Source: Streptomyces lincolnensis
GTDB lineage: Bacteria; Actinomycetota; Actinomycetes; Streptomycetales; Streptomycetaceae
Assembly: GCF_001685355.1 (NCBI RefSeq)
Contig: NZ_CP016438.1
Span: 5,022,001-5,086,000 of the forward strand
DNA: 64,000 bases
Reading direction: 5' to 3'
A program made the translations under genes and the position numbers. This document shows, in pieces, positions 1-9,201 of the stretch. The notes beneath the pieces are model-generated. The model was given only the letters and a program-made list of their open reading frames with translations, was not told the origin of the DNA and made no database searches. Within the stretch, counting starts at the first letter, position 1; every line of letters begins with the position of its first letter.

Positions 1-1251
1 CGCGGTGCGGATCTCCTGGATGGTGACGTCCAGTGCGTCGACGGCCTTGGCCACACCGTCGCGCACCTCGGGCACGAGCGACCGGCGCTGTGCGCTCTCC
101 AGCATCATCCCGGTGCTGAACAGCCGTTGGATGACGAGGTCGTGCAGGTCGCGGGCGATACGGTCGCGGTCCTCGAACACCGCCAGCCGCTCGCGGTCGC
201 GCTGTGCCTCGGCCATCTTCAGCGCGAGCGCGGCCTGCGAGGCGAACTGGACCGCAAGGGCCCGCTCCGCCTCCGTGAACGGCCGCTCCCCGCGTGCGCG
301 GGGCGTGACGAGACCGCCCAGGACCCGGCCGTCGCTCTGCAGGGGCAGCATCATGATCGGGCCGTAGTGTCCCGCGGGACCGGTGGCCAGGCGCGGGTCG
401 GCGGCCGCGTCCTCGACGAACACGGCCCGACCGTCCAGGAGTTCGGCGACGATCTCGTTCTCGGGGCCGATCACCCTGCCGAGCGCGTTCGAGGGCCGGT
501 CCGCGGACACGGCGACGATCTCCAGACCGCCCTCGTCGGCGGGCAGCAGCACGATCCCGGCGGCAGAACCGGACAGCCGGCGCGTCTGCTCGGCCACCAC
601 CTGGAGGGCGTCGTCGGCGTCGCCGCCGGACAACAGGGCGGTCGTGACGGCCACCGACCCGTCGATCCAGCGTTCGCGCTGCTGGGCCGCCTCGTACAGC
701 CGGGCGTTTCCGATGGCGATACCGGCTTCCGTGGCCAGCACCCGCACCATGTCGAGGTCCTCGTCGTCGAAGGACGCGCCACCGCGCTTCTCCGTCAGGT
801 ACAGGTTCCCGAAGATCTCGCCTTGGACGCGGATGGGAACGCCGAGGAAGCCGCGCATCGGCGGATGGTGCTCGGGGAAACCGCACACGCGCGGGTCCTC
901 GCCGAGGTCCGCGAGCCGGACCGGCTCCGGGTCACGGATCAGCGCCCCCAGCAGACCCTTGCGTCCGTCGGGCAGCCGTCCGATCCGCCGCGCGGTCGCC
1001 GTGCCGACCCCGCGGAAGACGAAGTCGTCGAGACCGTCCCCGTCCTCGGCGACCACACCGAGGGCCGCGTAGCGGGCACCGGTCAGGGCCGCGGCCGTCT
1101 CACAGATGCGTTCCAGCGTGGAGTGCAGCTCCAGACCGCTGCCGACGGACCGCATCGCCTCCAGCAGCCGTGGCACCCGCGCCGCCGGCCGGGCCGGCAG
1201 GTCCAGGGCAGGGGAGGGCGAGGGGACTCCGGAGGACGGGGCGGCAGACAT
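1..1251 (-). CDS. two-GAF sensor histidine kinase (DevS/DosS-like), 3' truncated by window edge
   Basis: The minus-strand frame reads without a stop from an ATG at 1251 to the window edge, giving 417 codons. Two GAF-type sensory domains lie at about residues 25-165 and 190-345. A HisKA_3 dimerisation/phosphoacceptor box follows near 375, reading RIARDLHDLVIQRLF, in which the His is the predicted phosphorylation site. The ATPase domain lies outside the window. GAF-GAF-HisKA_3 kinases of the DevS/DosS type sense redox state, oxygen or small ligands and signal to NarL/LuxR-type response regulators. The position downstream of the cytochrome bd operon suggests a respiratory or redox signal, but this is inference. 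No strong ribosome site precedes the chosen ATG, so the start is moderately uncertain. Confidence 0.85.
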   Translation of the reverse strand, partial: MSAAPSSGVPSPSPALDLPARPAARVPRLLEAMRSVGSGLELHSTLERICETAAALTGARYAALGVVAEDGDGLDDFVFRGVGTATARRIGRLPDGRKGLLGALIRDPEPVRLADLGEDPRVCGFPEHHPPMRGFLGVPIRVQGEIFGNLYLTEKRGGASFDDEDLDMVRVLATEAGIAIGNARLYEAAQQRERWIDGSVAVTTALLSGGDADDALQVVAEQTRRLSGSAAGIVLLPADEGGLEIVAVSADRPSNALGRVIGPENEIVAELLDGRAVFVEDAAADPRLATGPAGHYGPIMMLPLQSDGRVLGGLVTPRARGERPFTEAERALAVQFASQAALALKMAEAQRDRERLAVFEDRDRIARDLHDLVIQRLFSTGMMLESAQRRSLVPEVRDGVAKAVDALDVTIQEIRTA

Positions 1252-1359
1252 GCACCGAGCCTAATTAGTCCCCTTTGGTACGGAAAGTCGAGCCGGACGG
1301 GCGGCACATCGCGCACGGGGACGCGTGCTCACTGGGGTGAGCGCCCACCGGAGTACGTA

Positions 1360-1411
1360 CTCGCCGGGATGCGCACTCATCGGGGCGCGTGCTCGCCGGG
1401 ATGCGCACTCA
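1360..1411. repeat. 20-bp direct repeat, period 32 bp
   Basis: CTCGCCGGGATGCGCACTCA occurs exactly at 1360-1379 and at 1392-1411. The second copy overlaps the cydCD stop codon. The surrounding 1320-1411 stretch holds more fragments of the same words (GTGCTCACTGGGGTGAGCGC), so a recent local duplication is likely. No function is evident. Confidence 0.7.
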
Positions 1412-4400
1412 CCGCACCCCGACCAGCAGATCCGCCGCCTCCTCCCGCTCCGCCATCCCCCGCAACGGCCCTTCCACAGCCGCCAGCTCGGCATACGTCC
1501 CGCGCTGCACCACCCGTCCCCGGTCCAGCACGATCACCTCGTCCACCGCCGCCAGGCCGGCCAGCCGGTGGGTGATGAGCAGGGTCGTACGGCCCTCGGT
1601 GGCGGCCAGCAGATCGGCGGTCAGCGCGTCGGCCGTCGGCAGGTCCAGGTGCTCGGCGGGCTCGTCGAGCACGAGGACGGGGAAGTCGGCCAGCAACGCC
1701 CGGGCCAGCGCCAGCCGCTGCCGCTGTCCCCCCGACAAGCGTGCTCCGTGCTCGCCGACGAGCGTGTCCAGGCCGTCGGGCAGACCCTCGGCCCAGTCCA
1801 GCAGCCGGGCCCGTGCGAGCGCGTCACACAGCTCGTCCTCGGTCGCGTCCTTCCGGGCGAGCAGCAGGTTCTCGCGCACCGAGCTGTCGAAGAGGTGCGC
1901 GTCCTGCGCACACAGCCCGACGAGCCGTCGTACGTCGTCGCCGTCCAGCGCGTTCGCGTCCACACCGCCCAGCGTGTACGAGCCGGAGTCCGCGTCCAGG
2001 AAGCGCAGCAGCGTCTGGGCGAGCGTCGTCTTGCCGGATCCGGACGGTCCGACCACGGCGACCCTGCGGCCCTTCTCCAGAGTCAGATCGAGTCCGGTGA
2101 GCGCGTCGCGGTCCTGCCCGGCATGACGGGCGTCCAGGCCCCTGACCACCACCGGGAAGGGCGACGCGGGCGCCTGCCGGGGCCGCTCCGGTTCCCGCAC
2201 GGGCTCGGGCGCGTCCAGAACCTCGTACACCCGCTCCGCGCTACGGCGCACCCGCTGCCGGTACTGAACCGCGAGCGGCAGACCGAGAACGGCCTCGAAG
2301 GCGGCCAGCGGAGTGAGAACGACGACGGCCATGGCGATACCACCCAGCCGTCCGGCGGCCACCGCCTGGGCGCCGACGAGCGCGGTCGCGGCGACGGTCA
2401 GACCGGAGAACAGCGCGGTGAGCCCGTCGCCGAGCGCGGTGGCGGTGGCGGCACGCGAGGCGATCCGGGTGAGCGTCCCGTCGGCCCGCCGCGCCTCGGC
2501 GGTACGTCCGGACAGGGCGCCGGCGACGGTCAACTCAGCGGTCCCGGTGAGCAGATCGGTCACCCGTGTCGCCAGCACGCCCCGAGCGGGGGCCAGCCTG
2601 CGCTCGGAGCGCCGGGCCACCGCACCGGTGAGCATGGGAACACCGGCACCGGCCGCGAGCAGCCCGACGGCGAGGACCGCCCCGGCCTCCGGAAGCAGCC
2701 AGGCGGTGAAGCCCACGGACGCGGCGGACACGGCCACGGCGGCACCGGCGGGCAGCAGCCAGCGCAGCCAGTAGTCCTGAAGGGCGTCCACGTCGGTGAC
2801 GAGCCGGGAGAGCAGATCGCCGCGGCGGGCGCGCCGCAGTCCGGCGGGCGCCAGCCGCTCCAGGCGCCAGTAGACGGCGACCCGGGTCTCGGCCAGCATC
2901 CGCAGCACCGCGTCGTGCGACACGAGCCGTTCCGCGTACCGGAAGACGGCCCGGCCGATGCCGAAGGCGCGCGTCGCCGTGACGGCCACCATCAGATACA
3001 GCACGGGCGGCTGCTGCGAGGCCCGCGAGATGAGCCACCCGGAGGTGGCCATGAGACCGACGGCACTGCCGAGCGCGAGGCTGCCGAGCAGCAGGGCGAG
3101 GGCGAGCTGTCCGCGTCGGGGCCCGGACATGGCACGGACGCGCACGAGAACGCCTCGGGCGCCCGCCACGGGCTTCGCCGTCTCGATGGTGCTCGTCGCG
3201 TGCGCGGTCGGCACGGGAGCGGGACCGGCCTCCGTCTCGATCGGACGCGCCTCGGCCGCCGTGCCCCCGGTCTCCGGTTGGGCGGGGGAGACGGCCGGTT
3301 CCTCCAGCCGCACCACCCGGTCCGCGACTTCCAGCCGCACCACCCGGTCCGCCACCTCCAGCAGCGCCGGCCGGTGCACCACCAGCAGCACGGTCCGTCC
3401 CACCGCCAGCCGCCGTACCGCCGCCACGATCTCCGCCTCGGTCGCCCCGTCGAGGGCCGCCGTCGGCTCGTCGAGCAACAGCACCGGCCGATCGGCGAGG
3501 AACGCCCGGGCCAGCGCGAGCCGCTGCCGCTGCCCCGCGGACAGACCGGCCCCGTCCTCGCCGAGCACCGTGCCGACACCCTCGGGCAGCGCGTCCACGA
3601 ACTCCAGCGCACCCGCGTCACCCAACGCCCGCCGCACGTCGAGGTCGTCGGCGTCGGGCCGGGCGAGCCGCACGTTCTCGGCGATCGTCCCGGCGAACAG
3701 GTGCGGCCGTTGCGGCACCCAGGCGATCCGCGACCTCCACTGCTCCAGGTCCGCGTCGGCGAGATCGACTCCCCCGACCAGGACCCGGCCCTCGGCGGGC
3801 CGCACGAACCCCAGCAGGACGTTCAGCAGCGTCGACTTTCCCGCGCCGCTCGGCCCGACGAGCGCGACCGTCTCCCCGGGTTCCACGGCGAAGGACACAT
3901 CCGCGAGAGCGTCCCCGGACCGGCCGGGGTACCGGACGGTGACCCCGTCGAAGGCCACGGCGCCCGTCGCCACGGCAGCGGTGCCCGAGGCCGGCACCGG
4001 CGTCTCCAGCACCGCGAAGATCTCCTCGGCGGCTGCCAGGCCCTCCGCCGCCGCGTGGTACTGCGCCCCGACCTGGCGCAACGGCAGATACGCCTCGGGT
4101 GCCAGCACCAGGATGACCAGACCGATGTACAGGTCCATCTCGCCGTGGACGAGCCGCATGCCGATCGTGACGGCGACCAGCGCCACCGACAGCGTCGACA
4201 GCAGTTCCAGCGCGAAGGAGGAGATGAAGGCGATCCGCAGCGTCCGCATGGTCGCCCGCCGGTACTCGCCGGTGATGCGCCGGATCGACTCGGCCTGCGC
4301 CTTGGCCCGGCCGAACACCTTCAGGGTCGGCAGACCCGCGACCACATCCAGGAAGTGCCCCGACAGCCGGGACAGCAGCTGCCATTGACGGTCCATCCGG

Positions 4401-4960
4401 GACTGCGTGGCCCAGCCGATCAGCACCATGAAGATCGGGATGAGCGGCAGGGTGCCGACGATGATGGCCGCCGAGACCCAGTCCTCGGTCACGATCCGCG
4501 CCAGCACCGCCACCGGCACGACCACCGCGAGCCCCAACTGCGGCAGATAGCGCGAGAAGTAGTCGTCGAGGGCGTCGACTCCCCGCGTGGCCAGGGCGAC
4601 CAGCGATCCGGTCCGCTGCCCGCTCAGCCACCCGGGACCCAGCGCGACGGCACGCTCCAGCAGCCGCCCCCGCAGCTCCGACTTCACCGAGGCGCTCGCC
4701 CGGTGGGCGGCGAGTTCGGTGAGCCAGGAGACGAGCCCCCGGCCGGCGGCCACAGCCACCAACAGCAGCAAGGGGGTGCGGAGTTCGGTGACGGACATGC
4801 CGTGCTGGAAGGCGCCCACCACGACTTCGGCTATGAGCATCGCCTGCGCGATGACCAGCACGGCGCCGACGACACCCAGACCGACGACGGCCCCCATGAA
4901 GAGACGGGTGGCGCGGGCGTATCGAAGAAGACGCGGATCGATTGGTTTCACGTGAAACAT
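1409..4960 (-). CDS. cydCD: fused CydD-CydC ABC transporter for cytochrome bd assembly
   Basis: This 1183-residue protein holds two complete ABC exporter halves, each with a six-helix membrane domain followed by a nucleotide-binding domain. Walker A motifs lie near residue 370 (GPSGAGKST) and near 971 (GPSGSGKTT). The signatures are LSAGQRQRLALA and LSGGQRQRLALA, followed by LLLDEP and LVLDEP Walker B motifs. CydDC exports cysteine and glutathione to the outer face and is needed to mature cytochrome bd oxidase. Many bacteria encode the halves separately; a single fused gene is usual in Streptomyces. An eight-residue tandem duplication (LEVADRVVR twice) lies in the linker near residue 550. The ATG lies within a parS palindrome (4945-4958); a GTG four codons in is an alternative start. 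It is the last gene of cydA-cydB-cydCD. Confidence 0.95.
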   Translation of the reverse strand: MFHVKPIDPRLLRYARATRLFMGAVVGLGVVGAVLVIAQAMLIAEVVVGAFQHGMSVTELRTPLLLLVAVAAGRGLVSWLTELAAHRASASVKSELRGRLLERAVALGPGWLSGQRTGSLVALATRGVDALDDYFSRYLPQLGLAVVVPVAVLARIVTEDWVSAAIIVGTLPLIPIFMVLIGWATQSRMDRQWQLLSRLSGHFLDVVAGLPTLKVFGRAKAQAESIRRITGEYRRATMRTLRIAFISSFALELLSTLSVALVAVTIGMRLVHGEMDLYIGLVILVLAPEAYLPLRQVGAQYHAAAEGLAAAEEIFAVLETPVPASGTAAVATGAVAFDGVTVRYPGRSGDALADVSFAVEPGETVALVGPSGAGKSTLLNVLLGFVRPAEGRVLVGGVDLADADLEQWRSRIAWVPQRPHLFAGTIAENVRLARPDADDLDVRRALGDAGALEFVDALPEGVGTVLGEDGAGLSAGQRQRLALARAFLADRPVLLLDEPTAALDGATEAEIVAAVRRLAVGRTVLLVVHRPALLEVADRVVRLEVADRVVRLEEPAVSPAQPETGGTAAEARPIETEAGPAPVPTAHATSTIETAKPVAGARGVLVRVRAMSGPRRGQLALALLLGSLALGSAVGLMATSGWLISRASQQPPVLYLMVAVTATRAFGIGRAVFRYAERLVSHDAVLRMLAETRVAVYWRLERLAPAGLRRARRGDLLSRLVTDVDALQDYWLRWLLPAGAAVAVSAASVGFTAWLLPEAGAVLAVGLLAAGAGVPMLTGAVARRSERRLAPARGVLATRVTDLLTGTAELTVAGALSGRTAEARRADGTLTRIASRAATATALGDGLTALFSGLTVAATALVGAQAVAAGRLGGIAMAVVVLTPLAAFEAVLGLPLAVQYRQRVRRSAERVYEVLDAPEPVREPERPRQAPASPFPVVVRGLDARHAGQDRDALTGLDLTLEKGRRVAVVGPSGSGKTTLAQTLLRFLDADSGSYTLGGVDANALDGDDVRRLVGLCAQDAHLFDSSVRENLLLARKDATEDELCDALARARLLDWAEGLPDGLDTLVGEHGARLSGGQRQRLALARALLADFPVLVLDEPAEHLDLPTADALTADLLAATEGRTTLLITHRLAGLAAVDEVIVLDRGRVVQRGTYAELAAVEGPLRGMAEREEAADLLVGVR
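4945..4958. other. parS site (exact GTTTCACGTGAAAC)
   Basis: This is an exact match to the 14-bp ParB-binding palindrome of Streptomyces. It encodes codons 2-6 of cydCD, reading FHVK, so chromosome-partition protein loading and the translation start occupy the same DNA. Confidence 0.9.
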
Positions 4961-4975
4961 GCCCTTCGGCCCAGT

Positions 4976-5003
4976 GGGGTGTGTTTCACGTGAAACACAC
5001 CCC
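4976..5003. other. parS site inside a 28-bp perfect palindrome
   Basis: The exact parS core is at 4983-4996, and it is extended by GGGGTGT/ACACCCC arms into a perfect 28-bp palindrome between cydB and cydCD. As RNA it would form a strong stem with almost no loop, so it may also attenuate transcription from cydB into cydCD. ParB binding follows from the known motif; attenuation is inference. Confidence 0.85.
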
Positions 5004-5011
5004 CGTCGGAC

Positions 5012-6019
5012 TCAGTGCGCGGCGTCGGCGGCGAGGTGCTGTGTGCCGATCCGCTTGCGGAAGACCCAGTAGGTCCAACCCTGGTAGAGCATGACGATCG
5101 GCGTGGCGATCACCGCGCACCAGGTCATGATCTTCAGGGTGTAGGGGCTCGACGAGGCGTTGCTGACCGTGAGGCTCCAGTCCGCGTTGAGCGAGGACGG
5201 CATGACGTTCGGGAAGAGCGTCAGGAAGAGCATCGCCACGGCGGCCACGATGGTGAGGCCGGACAGGGCGAACGACCAGCCCTCACGCCCGGCCTGGTTG
5301 GCGATGAGCGCCGCGACCAGCGAGGCTACCGCCACGACGAGCGCGACCAGGCTCTTGCCGTCACCGCTGTCCACCTGGGTCCACAGCAGGAAGAGCGACG
5401 CCAGCACGGCCGCGGCGAGACCGACGCCCAGCGCCAGCTTCCGCGCCCGCTCCCGGATCTCCCCCACGGTCTTGAGCGCCGTGAACACCGTGCCGTGGAA
5501 GGTGAACAGCGTCAGCGTCACCAGTCCGCCGAGGAGCGCGTACGGGTTGAGCAGGTCCCCGACCGTACCGACGTACTCGAAGTTCTTGTCGATCTTCACG
5601 CCGTGCACGATGTTGCCGAAGGCCACACCCCACATGAACGCCGGGATCAGCGAGGTCCAGAAGATCGCGTTCTCCCAGTTGCGCTGCCACTTGTCCTCGG
5701 GCCGCTTCACCCGGTACTCGAAGGCGACACCCCGGACGATCAGACAGACCAGAATGAGCAGCAGGGGCAGATAGAACCCCGAGAAGAGGGTGGCGTACCA
5801 CTCGGGGAAGGCGGCGAAGGTCGCACCGCCGGCCGAGAGGAGCCAGACCTCGTTGCCGTCCCAGACGGGACCGATGGTGTTGATCAGCACCCGCTTCTCG
5901 GGCCGGTTGCGGGCCAGCAGCTTGGTCAGGACGCCGACTCCGAAGTCGAAGCCCTCCAGGAAGAAGTAGCCGGTCCACAGGACCGCGATGAGTACGAACC
6001 AGACGTCGTGAAGTTCCAT
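5012..6019 (-). CDS. cydB: cytochrome bd ubiquinol/menaquinol oxidase subunit II
   Basis: This 335-residue polytopic membrane protein has the CydB opening (WFVLIAVLWTGYFFLEGFDFGVG) and an RVLINTIGPVWDGNEVWL block typical of subunit II. It pairs with CydA to form the high-affinity bd terminal oxidase, which reduces oxygen to water using menaquinol. The ATG lies 18 bp after the cydA stop and is preceded by a GGGAG ribosome site, so the two subunits are co-transcribed. The 51-bp gap to cydCD contains two parS sites. Regulation is probably by the Rex site upstream of cydA. Confidence 0.96.
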   Translation of the reverse strand: MELHDVWFVLIAVLWTGYFFLEGFDFGVGVLTKLLARNRPEKRVLINTIGPVWDGNEVWLLSAGGATFAAFPEWYATLFSGFYLPLLLILVCLIVRGVAFEYRVKRPEDKWQRNWENAIFWTSLIPAFMWGVAFGNIVHGVKIDKNFEYVGTVGDLLNPYALLGGLVTLTLFTFHGTVFTALKTVGEIRERARKLALGVGLAAAVLASLFLLWTQVDSGDGKSLVALVVAVASLVAALIANQAGREGWSFALSGLTIVAAVAMLFLTLFPNVMPSSLNADWSLTVSNASSSPYTLKIMTWCAVIATPIVMLYQGWTYWVFRKRIGTQHLAADAAH

Positions 6020-6037
6020 GACTCGATCTCCCTCGGC

Positions 6038-7552
6038 CTAGTACGAGAAGGCCATCGGCTTGTCGGCGTCACGGAGGTCGCCGCCGATCTTCGTGGGCGG
6101 GTTGAGGTCGGCCTCGGTGAGCTCGGGCGGGCCCGCCTTGATGTACTTCGCCAGCAGCTTGACCTCGATGACGGCGAGGATGGCGTACAGGCTGGTGAAG
6201 ACGATCATCGAGGTGATGATCTCGCCCTGGGAGACACCGGGGGAGACCGCGTCGCGGGTCTGGAGGACGCCGTAGACGACCCAGGGCTGGCGGCCCATCT
6301 CGGTGAAGATCCAGCCCCAGGAGTTGGCGATCAGCGGGAAGCCCATGGTCAGGACGGCGATGCGCCAGTACCACTTGGTCAGCTTCGGACCGAGGGCCTT
6401 CTTGGCCCTGGGAAGCAGCACCAGATGCGGCACCTCGTCGTCGCCGACCCGCAGCTGCTGCGGGAGCAGGAACTTCTTACGGGTCAGCCAGAGTCCGAGC
6501 ATGCCGATCGCGAAGGACGTCATGCCGAAGCCGATCATCCAGCGGAAGCCCCAGTAGGCGACGGGGATGTTGGGCCGGTAGTCGCCGGGCCCGAACTTCT
6601 CCTGCTCGGCCTTGTTGACGTCGTTGATGCCGGGGACGTACGAGGTGAAGTCGTCCTTGGCGAGGAAGGACAGCAGGCCCGGGATCTCGATGGCGACCTT
6701 GTTGTGGCCCTTGTCGACGTCACCGACGGCGAAGATCGAGAAGGGCGCCGGCTTCTCGCCGTCCCACAGTGCCTCGGCGGCGGCCATCTTCATCGGCTGC
6801 TGCTGGTACATGATCTTGCCGAGGGTGTCACCGCTGATCGCGGTGAGCATGCCGCCGATGACGACGGTGACCAGACCGAGCCGCAGCGAGGTCTTCATGT
6901 CACTGATGTGCTTCTTGCGCAGCAGGTGGAACGCGGAGACGCCGACCATGAAGGCGCCGCCGGTGAGGAACGCGGCGGAGAGGGTGTGGAAGGCCTGGGC
7001 CAGCGCGGTGTTCTGGGTCAGTACCAGCCAGAAGTCGGTGAGTTCGGCCCGCCCCTTCGCCTCGTTGATCCGGTAGCCGACGGGGTGCTGCATCCACGAG
7101 TTGGCCGCGAGGATGAAGTACGCCGACAGGATCGTGCCGATCGAGACCATCCAGATGCAGGCCAGATGGATCTTCTTGGGCAGCTTGTCCCAGCCGAAGA
7201 TCCACAGCCCGATGAAGGTGGACTCGAAGAAGAAGGCGATCAGGGCCTCGAACGCGAGCGGGGCACCGAACACGTCGCCGACGAAGCGCGAGTAGTCGGA
7301 CCAGTTCATGCCGAACTGGAACTCCTGCACGATGCCGGTGACCACTCCCATCGCGATGTTGATCAGGAAGAGCTTGCCCCAGAACTTGGTGGCCCTGAGG
7401 TACTTCTCCTTCTCCGTGCGCACCCATGCGGTCTGGAGGCCGGCCGTGAGAGCCGCCAGCGAGATCGTCAGGGGAACGAAGAGAAAGTGGTAGACGGTCG
7501 TGATGCCGAACTGCCAGCGCGCCAGGGTCTCCGGCGCCAAAGCCAGGTCCAC
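6038..7552 (-). CDS. cydA: cytochrome bd oxidase subunit I
   Basis: This 504-residue subunit I carries the haem and quinol sites. The N-terminal RWQFGITTVYHFLFVP segment contains the conserved His ligand of the high-spin haem. The GLWIFGWDKL and WMQHPVGYR motifs are family-typical, as is the AFHTLSAAF His. It forms the catalytic core of the bd oxidase used under low oxygen. It is the first gene of cydA-cydB-cydCD. A Rex-type operator sits 24 bp upstream of its start, which predicts repression when NADH/NAD+ is low and induction when oxygen limits respiration. Confidence 0.97.
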   Translation of the reverse strand: MDLALAPETLARWQFGITTVYHFLFVPLTISLAALTAGLQTAWVRTEKEKYLRATKFWGKLFLINIAMGVVTGIVQEFQFGMNWSDYSRFVGDVFGAPLAFEALIAFFFESTFIGLWIFGWDKLPKKIHLACIWMVSIGTILSAYFILAANSWMQHPVGYRINEAKGRAELTDFWLVLTQNTALAQAFHTLSAAFLTGGAFMVGVSAFHLLRKKHISDMKTSLRLGLVTVVIGGMLTAISGDTLGKIMYQQQPMKMAAAEALWDGEKPAPFSIFAVGDVDKGHNKVAIEIPGLLSFLAKDDFTSYVPGINDVNKAEQEKFGPGDYRPNIPVAYWGFRWMIGFGMTSFAIGMLGLWLTRKKFLLPQQLRVGDDEVPHLVLLPRAKKALGPKLTKWYWRIAVLTMGFPLIANSWGWIFTEMGRQPWVVYGVLQTRDAVSPGVSQGEIITSMIVFTSLYAILAVIEVKLLAKYIKAGPPELTEADLNPPTKIGGDLRDADKPMAFSY

Positions 7553-7575
7553 GTCACCGCTCCTTACTCAGCCGC

Positions 7576-7600
7576 TTGTGAAAGCGTTCACATTCACAAG
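7576..7600. promoter_or_regulatory. Rex operator (ROP) upstream of cydA
   Basis: TGTGAAAGCGTTCACA (7577-7592) differs by one base from the S. coelicolor Rex operator TGTGAACGCGTTCACA as I recall it. It also overlaps an outer inverted repeat, CTTGTGAA...TTCACAAG (7575-7600), which could be a second register. Rex is an NADH/NAD+-sensing repressor known to control cydABCD in Streptomyces, and the position just 5' of cydA fits. Confidence 0.88.
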
Positions 7601-7631
7601 CAATTATGACGCACGGGGGTTCGACATGCGA

Positions 7632-7663
7632 AGGGGGCCCCCGCTTCTCTTCGGGAGCCCCCT
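7632..7663 (-). terminator. hisC terminator hairpin
   Basis: AGGGGGC and GCCCCCT arms, with an inner CCCG/CGGG pairing, form a GC-rich hairpin 38 bp beyond the aminotransferase stop and upstream of the cydA operator. It would separate the aminotransferase transcript from the cyd operon. Confidence 0.6.
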
Positions 7664-7700
7664 GAAACGCCTCTGACCTGCTAAAACAGGGCCGAAGGCG

Positions 7701-8780
7701 CTACAGCTCCTTACGGAAGCCCTCGGCCGCCTTCAGGAAGATGTCGTTAGCCTCACACTCGCCGACCGTGACGCGCACGCCCTCACCCGGGAACGGGCGG
7801 ATCACCACACCGGCCTGCTCGCACGCCGCCGCGAAGTCCACTGTGCGCTCCCCCAACCGCAGCCACACGAAGTTGGCCTGGGTCTCCGGCACCGTCCAGC
7901 CCTGGGCGCGCAGCCCGTCGACCACCCGGATGCGCTCACAGACCAGCGAGCCGACACGGCCGAGCAGTTCGTCCTCGGCGCGCAGCGAGGCGATGGCCGC
8001 CTCCTGTGCGAGTTGGCTCACACCGAAGGGCACGGCCGTCTTGCGCAGTGCCGCCGCCACCGGCTCGTGGGCGATCGCGAAGCCGACCCGCAGCCCGGCC
8101 AGGCCATACGCCTTGGAGAAGGTGCGCAGCACACAGACGTTGGGCCGGTCCCGGTACAGCGTCACGCCGTCCGGCACCTCGGCGTCGCGAATGAACTCGC
8201 GGTACGCCTCGTCCAGCACCACCAGCACATCGGCGGGCACCCGGTCGAGGAACCGTTCCAGCTCGGCCCGCCGCACGACCGTGCCCGTCGGGTTGTTGGG
8301 GTTGCAGACGAAGATCAGCCGGGTCCGCTCGGTGATCGCGTCGGCCATCGCATCGAGGTCGTGCACATCGCCCGAGGTCAGCGGTACCTGCACCGCCGTG
8401 GCACCGCTGACGCGCGTGATGATCGGGTACGCCTCGAAGGACCGCCAGGCGTAGATCACCTCGTCGCCGGGGCCGGCCGTCGACTGCACCAACTGCTGGG
8501 CGACACCAACCGAGCCGGTGCCGGTGGCCAGATGGGTGAGCGGCACACCGAAGCGCTCGGACAGCTCGTTCATCAGGCCCGTGCACGCCATGTCCGGGTA
8601 GCGGTTGAACGAGGAGACGGCCGCCGTCACGCTCTCCATCACGCCGGGCAGGGGCGGATACGGGTTCTCGTTGGAGGACAGCTTGTAGGCCACGGGGCCA
8701 CCTGCCGCGGCGGGCCTGCCCGGCTTGTAGGTGGGGATACCCTCCAGCTCGGCGCGCAGCTTGGGGCTCGTCTCGCTCAC
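7701..8780 (-). CDS. hisC: histidinol-phosphate / aromatic aminotransferase family protein
   Basis: This 359-residue fold-type I PLP aminotransferase has [16 protein letters not shown] near the start, the [11 protein letters not shown] block and VLDEAYREF. The PLP lysine lies in [19 protein letters not shown]. HisC-type enzymes transaminate histidinol phosphate; close relatives (HisC2, Pat) act on aromatic amino acids. The absence of other his genes nearby leaves the substrate open. I chose the GTG at 8780 because GAGGAGG lies six bases upstream; the in-frame ATG at 8804 has no ribosome site. Confidence 0.85.
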   Translation of the reverse strand: MSETSPKLRAELEGIPTYKPGRPAAAGGPVAYKLSSNENPYPPLPGVMESVTAAVSSFNRYPDMACTGLMNELSERFGVPLTHLATGTGSVGVAQQLVQSTAGPGDEVIYAWRSFEAYPIITRVSGATAVQVPLTSGDVHDLDAMADAITERTRLIFVCNPNNPTGTVVRRAELERFLDRVPADVLVVLDEAYREFIRDAEVPDGVTLYRDRPNVCVLRTFSKAYGLAGLRVGFAIAHEPVAAALRKTAVPFGVSQLAQEAAIASLRAEDELLGRVGSLVCERIRVVDGLRAQGWTVPETQANFVWLRLGERTVDFAAACEQAGVVIRPFPGEGVRVTVGECEANDIFLKAAEGFRKEL

Positions 8781-9201
8781 CGCAGTCCTCCTCGTGACCA
8801 CCACCGGATTCCAATACTCCTCACCTTATGAGGATTCGGCCCCGGTGCGTACCGGCGGGAACGAGCGGGAACGCGTCGAGCACACACCCCTTCCGTCACA
8901 CCCGCATCAGGGGCATCGCCGTACGAAGCCCGACGAATCGGGGGGCGCGGCCACATATATCTACGCGCCGGTGGCTCACGCCGTGGCGCGCATCCCTCGT
9001 GAAGGTGAGTTGAGACCTCTTCGAGACATCCGCGACTTGGCAGGCCGGTGCGCACCGACAAGTCACGTCCTGGTGTCTGATCATCCAACTGCCTAACTTT
9101 CCAAGGAAATTGACACCCCGTGACCTTGCAGAAACGTGCCTGTCAACGCGTGCATATGCGTCCGCCCTACCCCACCGCATGAGCCCTACTATCGGCTCGC
9201 C
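8781..9201. other. 421-bp intergenic region between divergent genes
   Basis: No convincing coding frame is seen. This region must hold the aminotransferase promoter (leftward) and the LacI-family promoter (rightward). A TACTAT hexamer at 9187-9192 lies ten bases before the LacI ATG and could be a -10 element for a leaderless or very short-leader transcript. No clear -35 accompanies it. Confidence 0.4.

Noticed and set aside
1325..4993. Very long open frame on the + strand opposite cydCD.
   Set aside because: It is a GC-rich antisense shadow: the minus strand holds a full ABC exporter with all motifs, while the + frame shows only repetitive Arg/Gly/Gln-rich sequence.
5015..7609. 864-codon + strand frame opposite cydA/cydB.
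   Set aside because: It is a shadow of two unambiguous oxidase subunits, with no recognisable domain.
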